Shown one piece after another: positions 18,165-25,957 of a DNA stretch of 64,000 bases. A program made the translations under genes and the position numbers. The notes below the pieces were generated by a model that worked only from the letters and a program-made list of their open reading frames with translations, did not search any database and was not told the DNA's origin. Numbering within the stretch: position 1 is the first letter of the stretch; each line of letters begins with the position of its first letter. The stretch is taken from positions 62,001 to 126,000 of the forward strand of contig NZ_JAOBTH010000024.1 of the NCBI RefSeq assembly GCF_025215075.1. The letters run 5' to 3'. This DNA is from Tenacibaculum haliotis (GTDB taxonomy: Bacteria; Bacteroidota; Bacteroidia; Flavobacteriales; Flavobacteriaceae).

Positions 18165-18172
18165 TATATTTG
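18165..18172 (+). promoter_or_regulatory. Promoter of the first universal stress gene
   Basis: TATATTTG with a TTG at 18144-18146, 18 bases upstream, matches both the -7 and -33 Bacteroidota elements. The start codon is 26 bases downstream. Confidence 0.7.
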
Positions 18173-18197
18173 ATAAATCAATTGTAATCAACTTATT

Positions 18198-19028
18198 ATG
18201 AATAATATATTAATTCCATATGATTTTTCTGAAGAAGCTATTAATGCTTTAAACTATACTAAAAAACTTTTTAAAGGCCTAGATGTTTGTATTTATTTAT
18301 TAGATGTTTATATCGCTGAAAAGCCGCATTTATTAAGTTCTGAAAAAAGTGAAGAATGGTTTAATGAAATGGACAATGAGATTGAAGAAGAATCAAAGTA
18401 CCTAATTGACATTCTTAATAAAGAAACGGAAAATTTCGAATATCAATTTATAATTAACTCAACCTCGTTAATAAAAGCAATTAAAGAAGCTGTTTCTGAT
18501 AAAAAAATAGATTTAATAATTTCTGGCACAAAAGGAGCTAGAAGTTTAAAAGAAACTTTTATTGGCACAAATACCATGAAAATTATTAACACTATTAATA
18601 ATTGTCCGATATTAATTGTGCCAACAAACTATAAATACAAACTGTTACATCAAATAGTATTTTCAACAAATTATAAAAGGCCTTTTAATAATAAAGAATT
18701 GAAATCGTTGCTTCAATTGAGTATTTTAAAAGATTGCCCAATTGAAGTTATAAATCTTTCTGAAGAATACACTTTAAATAGTAAACAGAAAGCGCACAAA
18801 ATACAGTTAAGAGAAATTTTTAAAGACTTAGGCGTAGAATATAAAAAAATAGATTGGGACGACTCTGAAACTAATACTTTAGAAAACTATATAGAAAAAA
18901 CAGAAAGCGAATTATTAGTTTTAATAAATCATAAGCACAATTTTTTAAATCGCCTTTTAGAAGAAAACGTGGTTAAAAAATCTGCTTTTCACAGTAAAAT
19001 TCCATTATTAATTTTACCAGAGCTATAA
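18198..19028 (+). CDS. Tandem-domain universal stress protein
   Basis: 276 residues with two UspA-like domains. The first (about 1-145) begins MNNILIPYDFSEEAINAL and ends with the nucleotide-binding-type segment SGTKGARSLKETFIGTNT followed by CPILIVPTNY. The second (about 150-276) is more diverged (IVFSTNYKRPF...HSKIPLLILPEL) and lacks a clean GxxGxxG loop. Such cytoplasmic proteins respond to starvation and stress; no partner is evident. It has its own promoter and is divergent from the mscS-like gene. Confidence 0.9.
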   Translation: MNNILIPYDFSEEAINALNYTKKLFKGLDVCIYLLDVYIAEKPHLLSSEKSEEWFNEMDNEIEEESKYLIDILNKETENFEYQFIINSTSLIKAIKEAVSDKKIDLIISGTKGARSLKETFIGTNTMKIINTINNCPILIVPTNYKYKLLHQIVFSTNYKRPFNNKELKSLLQLSILKDCPIEVINLSEEYTLNSKQKAHKIQLREIFKDLGVEYKKIDWDDSETNTLENYIEKTESELLVLINHKHNFLNRLLEENVVKKSAFHSKIPLLILPEL

Positions 19029-19347
19029 ATAATTTAATCATTAAAAAACCTTTCTGTTTTCCCTCCACTAATCAACAATATTAATGAGTAAAAAATCTTG
19101 TAGCGATTTTTTTATTTTTATTACATCTTAATTAAAACTATTAAAAAAAGAATATATAATCATATGTTAATCATTTTTAGGTTAAAATTAGTTTTTTAGG
19201 TTCTCTCAAAACAGAACAATGTTAAACTACTTAATTACAGTAAGTTTGGTAAATTAATTTTTATTTTAGCTCACACTATTGAAAAATACTATAGTACAAT
19301 AATTTAATACTATTCTACTATATCGAACTATTACCTATGCATTAACT
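19029..19347 (+). promoter_or_regulatory. 319-base gap with candidate promoters of the Roadblock operon
   Basis: No ORF or repeat is seen. TAAGTTTG at 19241-19248 fits the -7 consensus about 100 bases before the next gene. A second match, TAACTTTG at 19343-19350, lies within the palindrome TTAACTTTGGTTAA and overlaps the proposed TTG start codon; if it is the real promoter the coding start must be downstream. Confidence 0.4.
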
Positions 19348-19707
19348 TTGGTTAATCTCAAAAACAGAGAAATAAAATTGGAGCTAGAAAAACTATTAAA
19401 AGAAACAAAATCAAAAGCAATTTTCCTTTTAAAAGACAACGGAGAAACTATTGATTTTTACCCTAAAAAAAATGAACTGGGTGATTTGCAAGATAAAATA
19501 ACAGTGTTTAAAGCCACTATTTTTAATATGAGCAATCATTTTTTCAGTAATTATTTTAATACGGAGTTGAAAGAAATTATTTTAAAGTCTAATAACGAAA
19601 ACATACTTATTATTAAACATAAGGAATATATATTATGTTTTTTATCAGACAAAAGTATAAATGTAAGTTTATTAGAACTTATTTTAAAAAAAGAATTTAA
19701 CCACTAA
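19348..19707 (+). CDS. Roadblock/LC7-like protein 1, start uncertain
   Basis: About 119 residues, not a named family to me. The predicted order helix (KLELEKLLKETK), strand pair (AIFLLKDNGETIDFY), long helix (DKITVFKATIFNMSNHFF), strands (LKEIILKSNNENILIIKHKEY, ILCFLSDK) and final helix (SLLELILKK) is that of a Roadblock/LC7 domain. The only conventional start is TTG at 19348, itself overlapped by a possible promoter element; a second TTG at 19378 is an alternative. It is followed 18 bases later by a second protein of the same layout. Roadblock proteins usually regulate small Ras-like GTPases or scaffold complexes. Confidence 0.65.
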   Translation: MVNLKNREIKLELEKLLKETKSKAIFLLKDNGETIDFYPKKNELGDLQDKITVFKATIFNMSNHFFSNYFNTELKEIILKSNNENILIIKHKEYILCFLSDKSINVSLLELILKKEFNH

Positions 19708-19725
19708 CTATAAACCACTAACAAA

Positions 19726-20100
19726 ATGCAAGAAATTTTAGACAAATTAGTAAGTAACGTAAAAGAAAACATCTCAGGATACATCGGAATTAGCGTTGCT
19801 GAAATGGCCTCAGGAGAATCACTTATTTCAGACTCTGCTTTAGACGGTTTTGATCCTGCTTTAGCATGTGCTTACAATGTAGAAATCATCAATGCTAAAC
19901 GTAAAGCAATGAAAGCCTTAGGATTAGATGAGAATTTAACCGATATTCACTTTAACTTAGAGACTCAAATACATATCATTAATATTTCTCCAAGTGGTGA
20001 TTATTTCGTCTACTTAGCTGTTGACTCTAAAAAAGCAAATTTAGCGCTTACTAGAACGCTTTTAAACAAATATAAACAAGAGTTAAACAATGAGCTATAA
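19726..20100 (+). CDS. Roadblock/LC7-like protein 2
   Basis: A 124-residue protein. Helix MQEILDKLVSNVKENI, strands YIGISVAEMASGESLIS, helix PALACAYNVEIINAKRKAM, strands HFNLETQIHIINISPSGDY and FVYLAVDSKK, and helix LALTRTLLNKYKQEL give a textbook Roadblock/LC7 order. Codons are less AT-biased than in the first gene and the protein looks well expressed. It overlaps the third gene of the operon by 11 bases. No GTPase gene is in the window. I infer that it forms homo- or heterodimers with protein 1. Confidence 0.75.
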   Translation: MQEILDKLVSNVKENISGYIGISVAEMASGESLISDSALDGFDPALACAYNVEIINAKRKAMKALGLDENLTDIHFNLETQIHIINISPSGDYFVYLAVDSKKANLALTRTLLNKYKQELNNEL

Positions 20101-20338
20101 TGCCATTGAGGTAACTAATTATAATTTTGAGAACACATTTGTTGATTTTATAAATTCTTATCAAGAAGCTTATAAAAACAATGTTCTACAAAATGCACCA
20201 GCCCCCCTAGAAGTGCAAAAAAATACTTCAGAGAAAAGAGATATTAAAACAATACTTGAGGATTTCTTTTTTTCTCCAAAATATGATAACGTTTTGGATG
20301 CTATTGGTTTTGGAAACACAAAAACTGTAGAAGGTTAA
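20090..20338 (+). CDS. 82-residue protein coupled to the Roadblock pair, unknown function
   Basis: I do not recognise it. It starts MSYNAIEVTNYNFENTF inside the end of the previous gene, has a possible amphipathic helix (about residues 14-28), a Pro/Ala-rich break (APAPLEV) and a C-terminal helix-forming part with DFFFSPKYDNVLDAIGFG. There is no signal peptide or membrane segment. Tight overlap with the Roadblock-like gene suggests a partner or effector peptide. A terminator follows three bases after the stop. Confidence 0.7.
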   Translation: MSYNAIEVTNYNFENTFVDFINSYQEAYKNNVLQNAPAPLEVQKNTSEKRDIKTILEDFFFSPKYDNVLDAIGFGNTKTVEG

Positions 20339-20340
20339 AA

Positions 20341-20370
20341 AAAAGCGAGAATTTCTTCTCGCTTTTTTTT
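20341..20370 (+). terminator. Terminator of the Roadblock operon
   Basis: Eleven-base perfect arms AAAAGCGAGAA / TTCTCGCTTTT around TTTC, with eight T's at the end. Confidence 0.9.
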
Positions 20371-20392
20371 GTTCAAATTATCAACCATTAAA

Positions 20393-20420
20393 AAACCTCA
20401 ACTATAAATAGTTGAGGTTT
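20393..20420 (-). terminator. Terminator of tRNA-Leu
   Basis: Thirteen-base perfect arms (AAACCTCAACTAT / ATAGTTGAGGTTT), two-base loop. On the minus strand it follows the tRNA 3' end by seven bases and continues into a T-run. Confidence 0.85.
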
Positions 20421-20427
20421 GTATTTG

Positions 20428-20509
20428 TACTCGAGGCGGGAATCGAACCCGCACTTCCGAAAAAACTGGATTTTGAATCCAGCGCGTCTACCAATTCCGC
20501 CACTCGAGC
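20428..20509 (-). tRNA. tRNA-Leu (anticodon CAA)
   Basis: An 82-base tRNA is read on the minus strand. The acceptor arm GCTCGAG pairs with CTCGAGT (one G-U). The D arm is GGCGGAATTGGTAGACG. The anticodon stem CTGGA/TCCAG encloses loop TTCAAAA with anticodon CAA. A leucine-type long variable arm follows, and the T arm GCGGG-TTCGATT-CCCGC is intact. CCA is not encoded. Confidence 0.95.
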
Positions 20510-20586
20510 ATTAAGTAGTCTGCAAATCTATAAAAATATTTTAATTAATTCGTTTAAAAATAACTTTTAAACTCTCAAAATAGTTT

Positions 20587-20594
20587 TACTTTTG
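20587..20594 (+). promoter_or_regulatory. -7 promoter element for prs
   Basis: TACTTTTG fits TAnnTTTG, 39 bases before the prs ATG. No convincing -33 element. Confidence 0.55.
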
Positions 20595-20632
20595 CAGTAA
20601 CAACAACACTAACTATAAATACAATTTTGTAA

Positions 20633-21574
20633 ATGGCTACAGATCAAATAAGCCCAAAAATTTTTGCTTGTTCTCAAAGCACCGAACTAGCAGCGCAAAT
20701 TGCTAAAGAATACGGAGCAGCACTTGGTAATGTAAAAACAACACATTTTAGTGACGGTGAATTTCAGCCTGCATTTGAAGAATCTATAAGAGGACGAAGA
20801 GTGTTTCTAATTGGTTCTACTTTTCCTTCAGCCGATAATTTAATGGAAATGTTATTAATGTGTGATGCTGCTAAACGTGCTTCTGCAAGACATATTACTG
20901 CTGTAATGCCATATTTTGGATGGGCTCGTCAAGACAGAAAAGACAAACCTCGTGTAGCTATTGGTGCAAAATTAGTAGCAAAATTACTAGAATCAGCAGG
21001 AGCTACAAGAATTATGACCATGGATTTACATGCGGATCAAATTCAAGGTTTTTTTGAAAAACCAGTAGATCATTTATTCGCTTCTACCATATTTTTACCA
21101 TATGTTAAGAGTTTAAAATTAGATAATCTTACTATTGCTTCTCCAGATATGGGAGGATCTAAAAGAGCATATGCATATTCTAAATATTTAGAAAGCGATG
21201 TAGTAATTTGTTACAAGCAACGTGAAAAAGCTAATATAATTTCTCACATGGAATTAATTGGTGATGTAAAAGGTAAAAATGTAATTCTTGTTGATGACAT
21301 GATCGATACGGGAGGAACACTTACTAAAGCTGCCGATTTAATGATAGAAAGAGGAGCTTTAAGTGTGCGTGCAATTTGTACACACCCAATACTTTCGGGC
21401 GATGCTTATGATAGAATTCAGAATTCGAAATTAACGGAGCTAATTGTTTCTGATACAATTCCTTTAAAAAAGAGTGTATCTAAAATAAAAGTGGTAACTT
21501 GCGCCACTTTATTCGCTGATGTGATGCATAAAGTTCAAGACAATACATCGATTAGTGGACAATTTTTAATGTAA
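20633..21574 (+). CDS. prs: Ribose-phosphate pyrophosphokinase
   Basis: Prs makes PRPP from ribose 5-phosphate and ATP for nucleotide, His and Trp synthesis. The 313-residue protein shows the class I features: FSDGEFQPAFEESIRG (about 40-55), the flexible-loop segment FGWARQDRKDKPR (about 99-111), DLHADQIQGFF (about 134-144) and the PRPP-binding VILVDDMIDTGGT (about 220-232). It has its own promoter and is followed 24 bases later by the L25 gene, as in many flavobacteria (prs-rplY-pth). Confidence 0.97.
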   Translation: MATDQISPKIFACSQSTELAAQIAKEYGAALGNVKTTHFSDGEFQPAFEESIRGRRVFLIGSTFPSADNLMEMLLMCDAAKRASARHITAVMPYFGWARQDRKDKPRVAIGAKLVAKLLESAGATRIMTMDLHADQIQGFFEKPVDHLFASTIFLPYVKSLKLDNLTIASPDMGGSKRAYAYSKYLESDVVICYKQREKANIISHMELIGDVKGKNVILVDDMIDTGGTLTKAADLMIERGALSVRAICTHPILSGDAYDRIQNSKLTELIVSDTIPLKKSVSKIKVVTCATLFADVMHKVQDNTSISGQFLM

Positions 21575-21598
21575 ATAAATTTAACAAACAAAGAAGTA

Positions 21599-22195
21599 AT
21601 GAAATCAATTACAATCAACGGATCACAAAGAGAAAGCGTAGGTAAAAAAGCAACTAAAGCCTTACGTAATGCTGGACAGGTTCCTTGCGTATTATACGGA
21701 GGAAAAGAGGCGGTACACTTCTCAGCAGAAGAAAAATCATTTAAGCCTTTAGTATTTACTCCAGATGTATTTACTGCTACGATTGAAATAAATGGTACAA
21801 AATACAGTGCTGTTTTACAAGATATCCAATTTCACCCAGTTACAGACAGAATTTTACACGTAGATTTCTACCAAATCTTTGAAGACAAAGAGGTAACTAT
21901 GGAAATTCCTGTACATTTAGTAGGTACTGCTAAAGGTATTATGTTAGGAGGGGCTTTACGTCACAACTTACGTAAGTTAAGAGTAAAGGCTTTACCAGCT
22001 AACTTACCTGACTTTATTGAAGCTAATATTACTAGATTAGAAATTGGTAATAAATTATATGTTACTGAATTAAGAAATGATAAATATTCTTTATTACACC
22101 CAGATAACACAGTAGTTGCTCAAGTACGTATGTCTCGTAACGCAGCGAAAGCAGCAGCAGAAGGAGACGACGCTGAAGCTACTGCAGAAGCATAA
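21599..22195 (+). CDS. rplY: 50S ribosomal protein bL25 (CTC type)
   Basis: bL25 binds 5S rRNA. The 198-residue length and second beta domain identify the longer CTC (general-stress) form. The N-terminal 5S-binding domain (about 1-95) includes [20 protein letters not shown] and [10 protein letters not shown]; the C-terminal domain contains [17 protein letters not shown]. The Ala/Glu-rich tail ([14 protein letters not shown]) is typical. It is in one transcription unit with prs and ends at a strong terminator. Confidence 0.96.
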   Translation: MKSITINGSQRESVGKKATKALRNAGQVPCVLYGGKEAVHFSAEEKSFKPLVFTPDVFTATIEINGTKYSAVLQDIQFHPVTDRILHVDFYQIFEDKEVTMEIPVHLVGTAKGIMLGGALRHNLRKLRVKALPANLPDFIEANITRLEIGNKLYVTELRNDKYSLLHPDNTVVAQVRMSRNAAKAAAEGDDAEATAEA

Positions 22196-22216
22196 GAAAT
22201 TATACTACATTTTTAT

Positions 22217-22248
22217 AAAAGCGTTACCTTTGTGTAACGCTTTTTTTT
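22217..22248 (+). terminator. Terminator after rplY
   Basis: Arms AAAAGCGTTAC / GTAACGCTTTT around CTTTGT, followed by a run of T's. Confidence 0.9.
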
Positions 22249-22323
22249 ATTTTTGAAATATAGGTTTTGATACCTTTTTTAAAAAATAGTTTAAAACATT
22301 CAACAGATACAGCGCAACATTCG

Positions 22324-22890
22324 ATGAAAAAATTTTTAATTGTAGGTTTAGGTAATATTGGTGATAAATATGACAATACACGTCATAATATAGGTTTTAA
22401 AATAGTAGATGCCTTTGTAAAAGAACACGATGCTAGTTTTGAAACTGAAAAACTAGGTGATATTGCCAAATTAAAAATCAAAGGAAAAACAGTAATCGTT
22501 TTAAAACCGAGTACTTATATGAATTTAAGTGGAAAAGCGGTAATGTATTGGATGCAACAAGAAAATATTCAGGTTGAAAACTTATTGGTAATTACCGATG
22601 ATTTAAATATCGATTTTGGAAAACTACGCATAAAACCAAAAGGTAGTTCTGGCGGACATAACGGATTAAAAGATATTCAAGATAAGTTTAATACAGGTGC
22701 TTATCCTCGTTTTCGTTTTGGTGTTGGTGCCGATTATGGCAGAGGCCGCCAAGTAGATTATGTATTAGGCGAATGGAACAAAGATGAAGAAAGCGAAATG
22801 ATTGAACGCATACCAACTTCTGTTAACGCTATTGCTTCTTTTATTACAGCCGGAATGGCAAATACGATGAATGAATTTAACGGTAAATAA
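22324..22890 (+). CDS. pth: Peptidyl-tRNA hydrolase
   Basis: Pth recycles tRNA from peptidyl-tRNA released by stalled ribosomes. I start it at the ATG at 22324 (MKKFLIVGLGNIGDKYDNTR, 188 residues); the upstream TTG-initiated extension has no family similarity. Catalytic His is in TRHNIGF, with Asn in YMNLSG and Asp in ITDDLNIDFG; KGSSGGHNGLK is the classic motif. Normal length. It converges on queD across a 50-base perfect palindrome. Confidence 0.97.
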   Translation: MKKFLIVGLGNIGDKYDNTRHNIGFKIVDAFVKEHDASFETEKLGDIAKLKIKGKTVIVLKPSTYMNLSGKAVMYWMQQENIQVENLLVITDDLNIDFGKLRIKPKGSSGGHNGLKDIQDKFNTGAYPRFRFGVGADYGRGRQVDYVLGEWNKDEESEMIERIPTSVNAIASFITAGMANTMNEFNGK

Positions 22891-22898
22891 TTTTTCTT

Positions 22899-22948
22899 AT
22901 AAACATAAAAGGCTCAACGTTAATTAACGTTGAGCCTTTTATGTTTAT
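22899..22948. terminator. Perfect 50-base palindrome between pth and queD
   Basis: Two perfect 25-base arms meet at TTAATTAA. The stem core GGCTCAACG is GC-richer and flanked by A- and T-runs on both sides, so it acts as a bidirectional terminator for the converging genes. Confidence 0.9.
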
Positions 22949-22960
22949 TCTTTTCAATTC

Positions 22961-23410
22961 TTAATTATCACTTGCAAACCACTCTGCAAAACTTGTATCA
23001 GTTTCTTGTAGTTTTATAGCGTGAAGTTTAATATTTTTTGGAAGTCTATTTTTAATTTTTGAAGCAAAATCAATTACCATCATTTCACTTGTTGGTTGAT
23101 AATCTACCAAAATAACATGATGACCTCTATCTTTTAATTCTTTAGCCAACTCAATATGAGGTGTGTTTTTATTAAACACGGTAGCATGATCAAAAACATC
23201 AACAATCTCTTCTTTTACAATTTTCTTTAAATCTGTAAAATCAATTACCATTCCGTATTTCACATTCGTGTTATCAGTAATAGGTTGCCCCATTACGGTT
23301 ACAGAAAGCTTATAACTATGACCGTGAACATTTTTGCATTTACCATCATAACCATATAAAGCATGGCCTGTTTCGAAACTAAATTGCTTTGTGATTCTAA
23401 TATTACTCAC
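22961..23410 (-). CDS. queD: 6-carboxytetrahydropterin synthase QueD
   Basis: QueD converts dihydroneopterin triphosphate to 6-carboxytetrahydropterin for queuosine synthesis. The 149 residues carry the zinc ligands (ETGHALYG, NVHGHSYKL), the catalytic Cys in GKCKNVHGH, YGMVIDFTDLK, FDHATVFN, PTSEMM and the terminal LQETDTSFAEW. The start codon is GTG at 23410-23408, overlapping the stop of a 31-residue ORF as TAGTG, so translation is probably coupled. It is last in a minus-strand operon. Confidence 0.95.
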   Translation of the reverse strand: MSNIRITKQFSFETGHALYGYDGKCKNVHGHSYKLSVTVMGQPITDNTNVKYGMVIDFTDLKKIVKEEIVDVFDHATVFNKNTPHIELAKELKDRGHHVILVDYQPTSEMMVIDFASKIKNRLPKNIKLHAIKLQETDTSFAEWFASDN

Positions 23411-23505
23411 TATCTTTTGTATTTTTTATTACCTCTGTATTTGTTGTAAAAATATACAATTGCTACCCCTGCTGCTAAAATGGCAAATAAATAATCTCCT
23501 CCCAT
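23410..23505 (-). CDS. 31-residue single-helix membrane protein
   Basis: The minus-strand ORF starts MGGDYLFAILAAGVAIVYFY and ends NKYRGNKKYKR. One transmembrane helix (about residues 5-20) is followed by a strongly basic tail, so the tail should be cytoplasmic. It overlaps the GTG of queD by one base and lies 12 bases after a 51-residue membrane ORF. The tight spacing and membrane-peptide composition support a real gene; the function is unknown. Confidence 0.7.
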   Translation of the reverse strand: MGGDYLFAILAAGVAIVYFYNKYRGNKKYKR

Positions 23506-23517
23506 AATTTACGTTTT

Positions 23518-23673
23518 TTATTCGCCAAAAGTACGAATTTGTTTTACAATTTTTGTTAATATCCAAACGAAACCTATAGAAATAACAACTCCTATAGCTA
23601 TTGATACTATCGGGTTATGATAAATCCATCCACCTAATTCATATCCTATTTTATAACTTTCTGTTTCTTCCAT
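23518..23673 (-). CDS. 51-residue single-helix membrane protein
   Basis: A minus-strand ORF that starts MEETESYKIGYELGGWIYHN, has one hydrophobic helix (about 21-40, PIVSIAIGVVISIGFVWIL) and a basic end TKIVKQIRTFGE. It lies 21 bases after the enoyl-CoA hydratase stop and 12 bases before the 31-residue ORF, so it is mid-operon. I do not recognise a family. Confidence 0.7.
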   Translation of the reverse strand: MEETESYKIGYELGGWIYHNPIVSIAIGVVISIGFVWILTKIVKQIRTFGE

Positions 23674-23694
23674 CTGTTTATTTAAAAATAATTT

Positions 23695-24462
23695 TTATTT
23701 TTTGAACTTTGCCAATGCTTTTTTAGTGAAATCAGATAATACCAACTTACCTGACGTTTCGGCTCTTTCTATCAATAATTCTTGCCAATACTCAGTTCCT
23801 TTCCACAATGCGCTTTTCATTTCTGATAAGGCTTCTGGATTATAAGAAGCCAATTTTTCAGTAAAAAGAGTTAACTCTTTATCTAAATCGGTAATAGAAT
23901 CAAAAACACGCGCGTATAAACCTTTCTCTTTTGCCCAATAAGCATTTTTCCAATTAGAAGCATCTAAAGTTAATTCAGCTAAACCACTTACACTAATTTT
24001 ACGCTCTACAGCAGGCGCAATTACAAACGGGCCAATACCTATTGTAAATTCAGATAACTTAATAGAAGCATGCTCAGTTGCCAATACGTAATCACAAGCT
24101 GCTGCTAAACCAACTCCGCCACCAACTGTTTTTCCTTGCACCCGACCTACAATTAATTTAGAACAACGACGCATTGCATTTAACACGTTTGCAAAGCCCG
24201 AAAAGAATTGTTTTCCATCTTCCAAATTATCAATTGCAACAAGTTCATCAAACGAAGCACCTGCACAAAAAGCGCGATCTCCTTCAGATTTTAAAACGAT
24301 TACTGATACTTCATCGTTACTCGACAATTTATCAAATTCATTCGCTAAACGCGCTAATAACTCACTAGGAAACGAATTACTTGCCGGATGCCCGAATACA
24401 ATAGTTGCTATTTTATTATCAATATGCGTGTATAAACTTCCGTTTTCTCTTGTTGTTGTCAT
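23695..24462 (-). CDS. Enoyl-CoA hydratase/isomerase family protein
   Basis: A 255-residue crotonase-fold protein. Oxyanion-hole segments are visible: AFCAGASFDEL (about 66-76) and GRVQGKTVGGGVGLAAACD (about 105-123). KLSEFTIGIGPFVIAP follows, where many hydratases carry the catalytic Glu. Reaction cannot be fixed from sequence; in related organisms such genes act in fatty-acid, leucine or phenylacetate breakdown. It starts 24 bases after the MATE gene and is followed by two tiny membrane ORFs and queD, a mixed operon. Confidence 0.88.
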   Translation of the reverse strand: MTTTRENGSLYTHIDNKIATIVFGHPASNSFPSELLARLANEFDKLSSNDEVSVIVLKSEGDRAFCAGASFDELVAIDNLEDGKQFFSGFANVLNAMRRCSKLIVGRVQGKTVGGGVGLAAACDYVLATEHASIKLSEFTIGIGPFVIAPAVERKISVSGLAELTLDASNWKNAYWAKEKGLYARVFDSITDLDKELTLFTEKLASYNPEALSEMKSALWKGTEYWQELLIERAETSGKLVLSDFTKKALAKFKK

Positions 24463-24486
24463 TTTGAGATTATTTTATCCTCAAAA

Positions 24487-25821
24487 TTACACTTTTTGTG
24501 AGCGTGATAAAAACGTATTTCTAAATTTAAAAATTAAAGGAATTCCACGAGCAATTATCCAAGCAAAAAAAGCAATCCAAATAGCATGCAATTTATAATC
24601 TATCGAATCAAAAAATAATAAAGTCGGAATAAAAACTAGTCCTGTTGAAAGTAATAATACATTTCTTAAATATTTCATTTCTCCCATTCCTTTAAACATT
24701 CCGTCATAAATAAATGCTATCGAACAAATTGGTTGCATTACTAAAATAATCCAAAAAGTATTATAAAACTCCGTTAACACTTCTTGTTCTTGTGTAAAAA
24801 TATTTCCAATAAAATTATAAAACCCAAATCCGACAAGTGCTAAAATGCTACCAAATGCAAAACCATAAATAATTAGTTTATTGCCTAATTTAACTAAATT
24901 GGTATAATCTTTTGCTCCTAATAATTTTCCAGACAATATATTTCCTGCGGATGAATATCCATCAATCATAAAGGCACCCATCAACCATAAATTAAGTCCG
25001 ATTGTATAAGCAGCTATATATTCTTTTCCGTATGAGGTTGCATAAGATGTTGCAAAATACAACGCCGTATTTAAAGCGATTGTACGAACAAATAGATTTA
25101 AAATCATATTTATAAACCTCGGAATTTCTTTATTAAAGGGAAGCTTGAATTTTAATGAAATATCGGTTTTTGTTACTAATAAACACCCCGAAATAAGTGC
25201 CATTACAATTTGTGCTATTACACTTGCATAAGCAGCTCCTGCAATATTCATTGCAGGTATATAACCCTCTACACCGTATACTAAAACAACATCAAATGCT
25301 ATATTTACAATAGTACCAATAATAGCGATTAGCATTGGATAATAAGTGTTTTGCAGCCCTCTAAAAGTACCGAAAATAGCAATTACAAATAGCGTAAACG
25401 GAAAACCAAAAACACGTATTTTATAGTAATCTATCGCATATTCTAAAATAGTACCTGAAGCATTGTAAAACTGAAATATTTCTTTCGTAAACGGATAACT
25501 GATTCCTAAAATAATCAAGCTCGTTATCAATATTATTAAAATTGCTTGTGCTGGTAAATTTTTAACCTCGTCTAATTTATTAGCGCCAACATATTGTGAA
25601 ATGATAGACGAAATTCCGCTACGAGCTTGCCCGAAAACCCAAATAAGCATCGATAAAAAAGCACCTACAATTCCGATTGCAGCAATACTTTCTGTTGCAT
25701 TATAATCAATATTTCCTACAATTGCTAAATCTGTCGTAGACAATAAAGGCTCTGCAACTCCCGCTATTAAAGCCGGAAAAGCGAGTTTGTTAACTTTTTT
25801 AAAACTGATATCGTAACTCAT
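24487..25821 (-). CDS. MATE family efflux transporter
   Basis: A 444-residue integral membrane protein with about twelve hydrophobic helices. The N-terminal KLAFPALIAGVAEPLLSTTD has the MATE pattern, with FGQARSGISSIISQYVGA in the second helix pair and the inverted half beginning near residue 235. MATE carriers export cationic drugs or metabolites using H+ or Na+. It is first gene of the minus-strand operon ending with queD; substrate unknown. Confidence 0.92.
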   Translation of the reverse strand: MSYDISFKKVNKLAFPALIAGVAEPLLSTTDLAIVGNIDYNATESIAAIGIVGAFLSMLIWVFGQARSGISSIISQYVGANKLDEVKNLPAQAILIILITSLIILGISYPFTKEIFQFYNASGTILEYAIDYYKIRVFGFPFTLFVIAIFGTFRGLQNTYYPMLIAIIGTIVNIAFDVVLVYGVEGYIPAMNIAGAAYASVIAQIVMALISGCLLVTKTDISLKFKLPFNKEIPRFINMILNLFVRTIALNTALYFATSYATSYGKEYIAAYTIGLNLWLMGAFMIDGYSSAGNILSGKLLGAKDYTNLVKLGNKLIIYGFAFGSILALVGFGFYNFIGNIFTQEQEVLTEFYNTFWIILVMQPICSIAFIYDGMFKGMGEMKYLRNVLLLSTGLVFIPTLLFFDSIDYKLHAIWIAFFAWIIARGIPLIFKFRNTFLSRSQKV

Positions 25822-25904
25822 ATTCTCTTATTAACAACAAAAGAACAGTTATTCTTGTACACTAAGAAGTAAATCTGTTAAAATAACCTATTTTTAGTAT
25901 TAAT

Positions 25905-25912
25905 TATCTTTG
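25905..25912 (+). promoter_or_regulatory. -7 promoter element for the second universal stress gene
   Basis: TATCTTTG fits TAnnTTTG and overlaps the TTG that would open a longer reading frame, which argues for the ATG at 25958 as the true start. Confidence 0.65.
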
Positions 25913-25957
25913 TATATTACTTGCCGTATCAAAATTATAAAGCCACAAAAACATTTT

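Noticed and set aside
25910-25957. TTG-initiated extension of the second universal stress protein
   Set aside because: The TTG lies inside the TATCTTTG promoter element, and the family's usual start MKHILVPI is at 25958.
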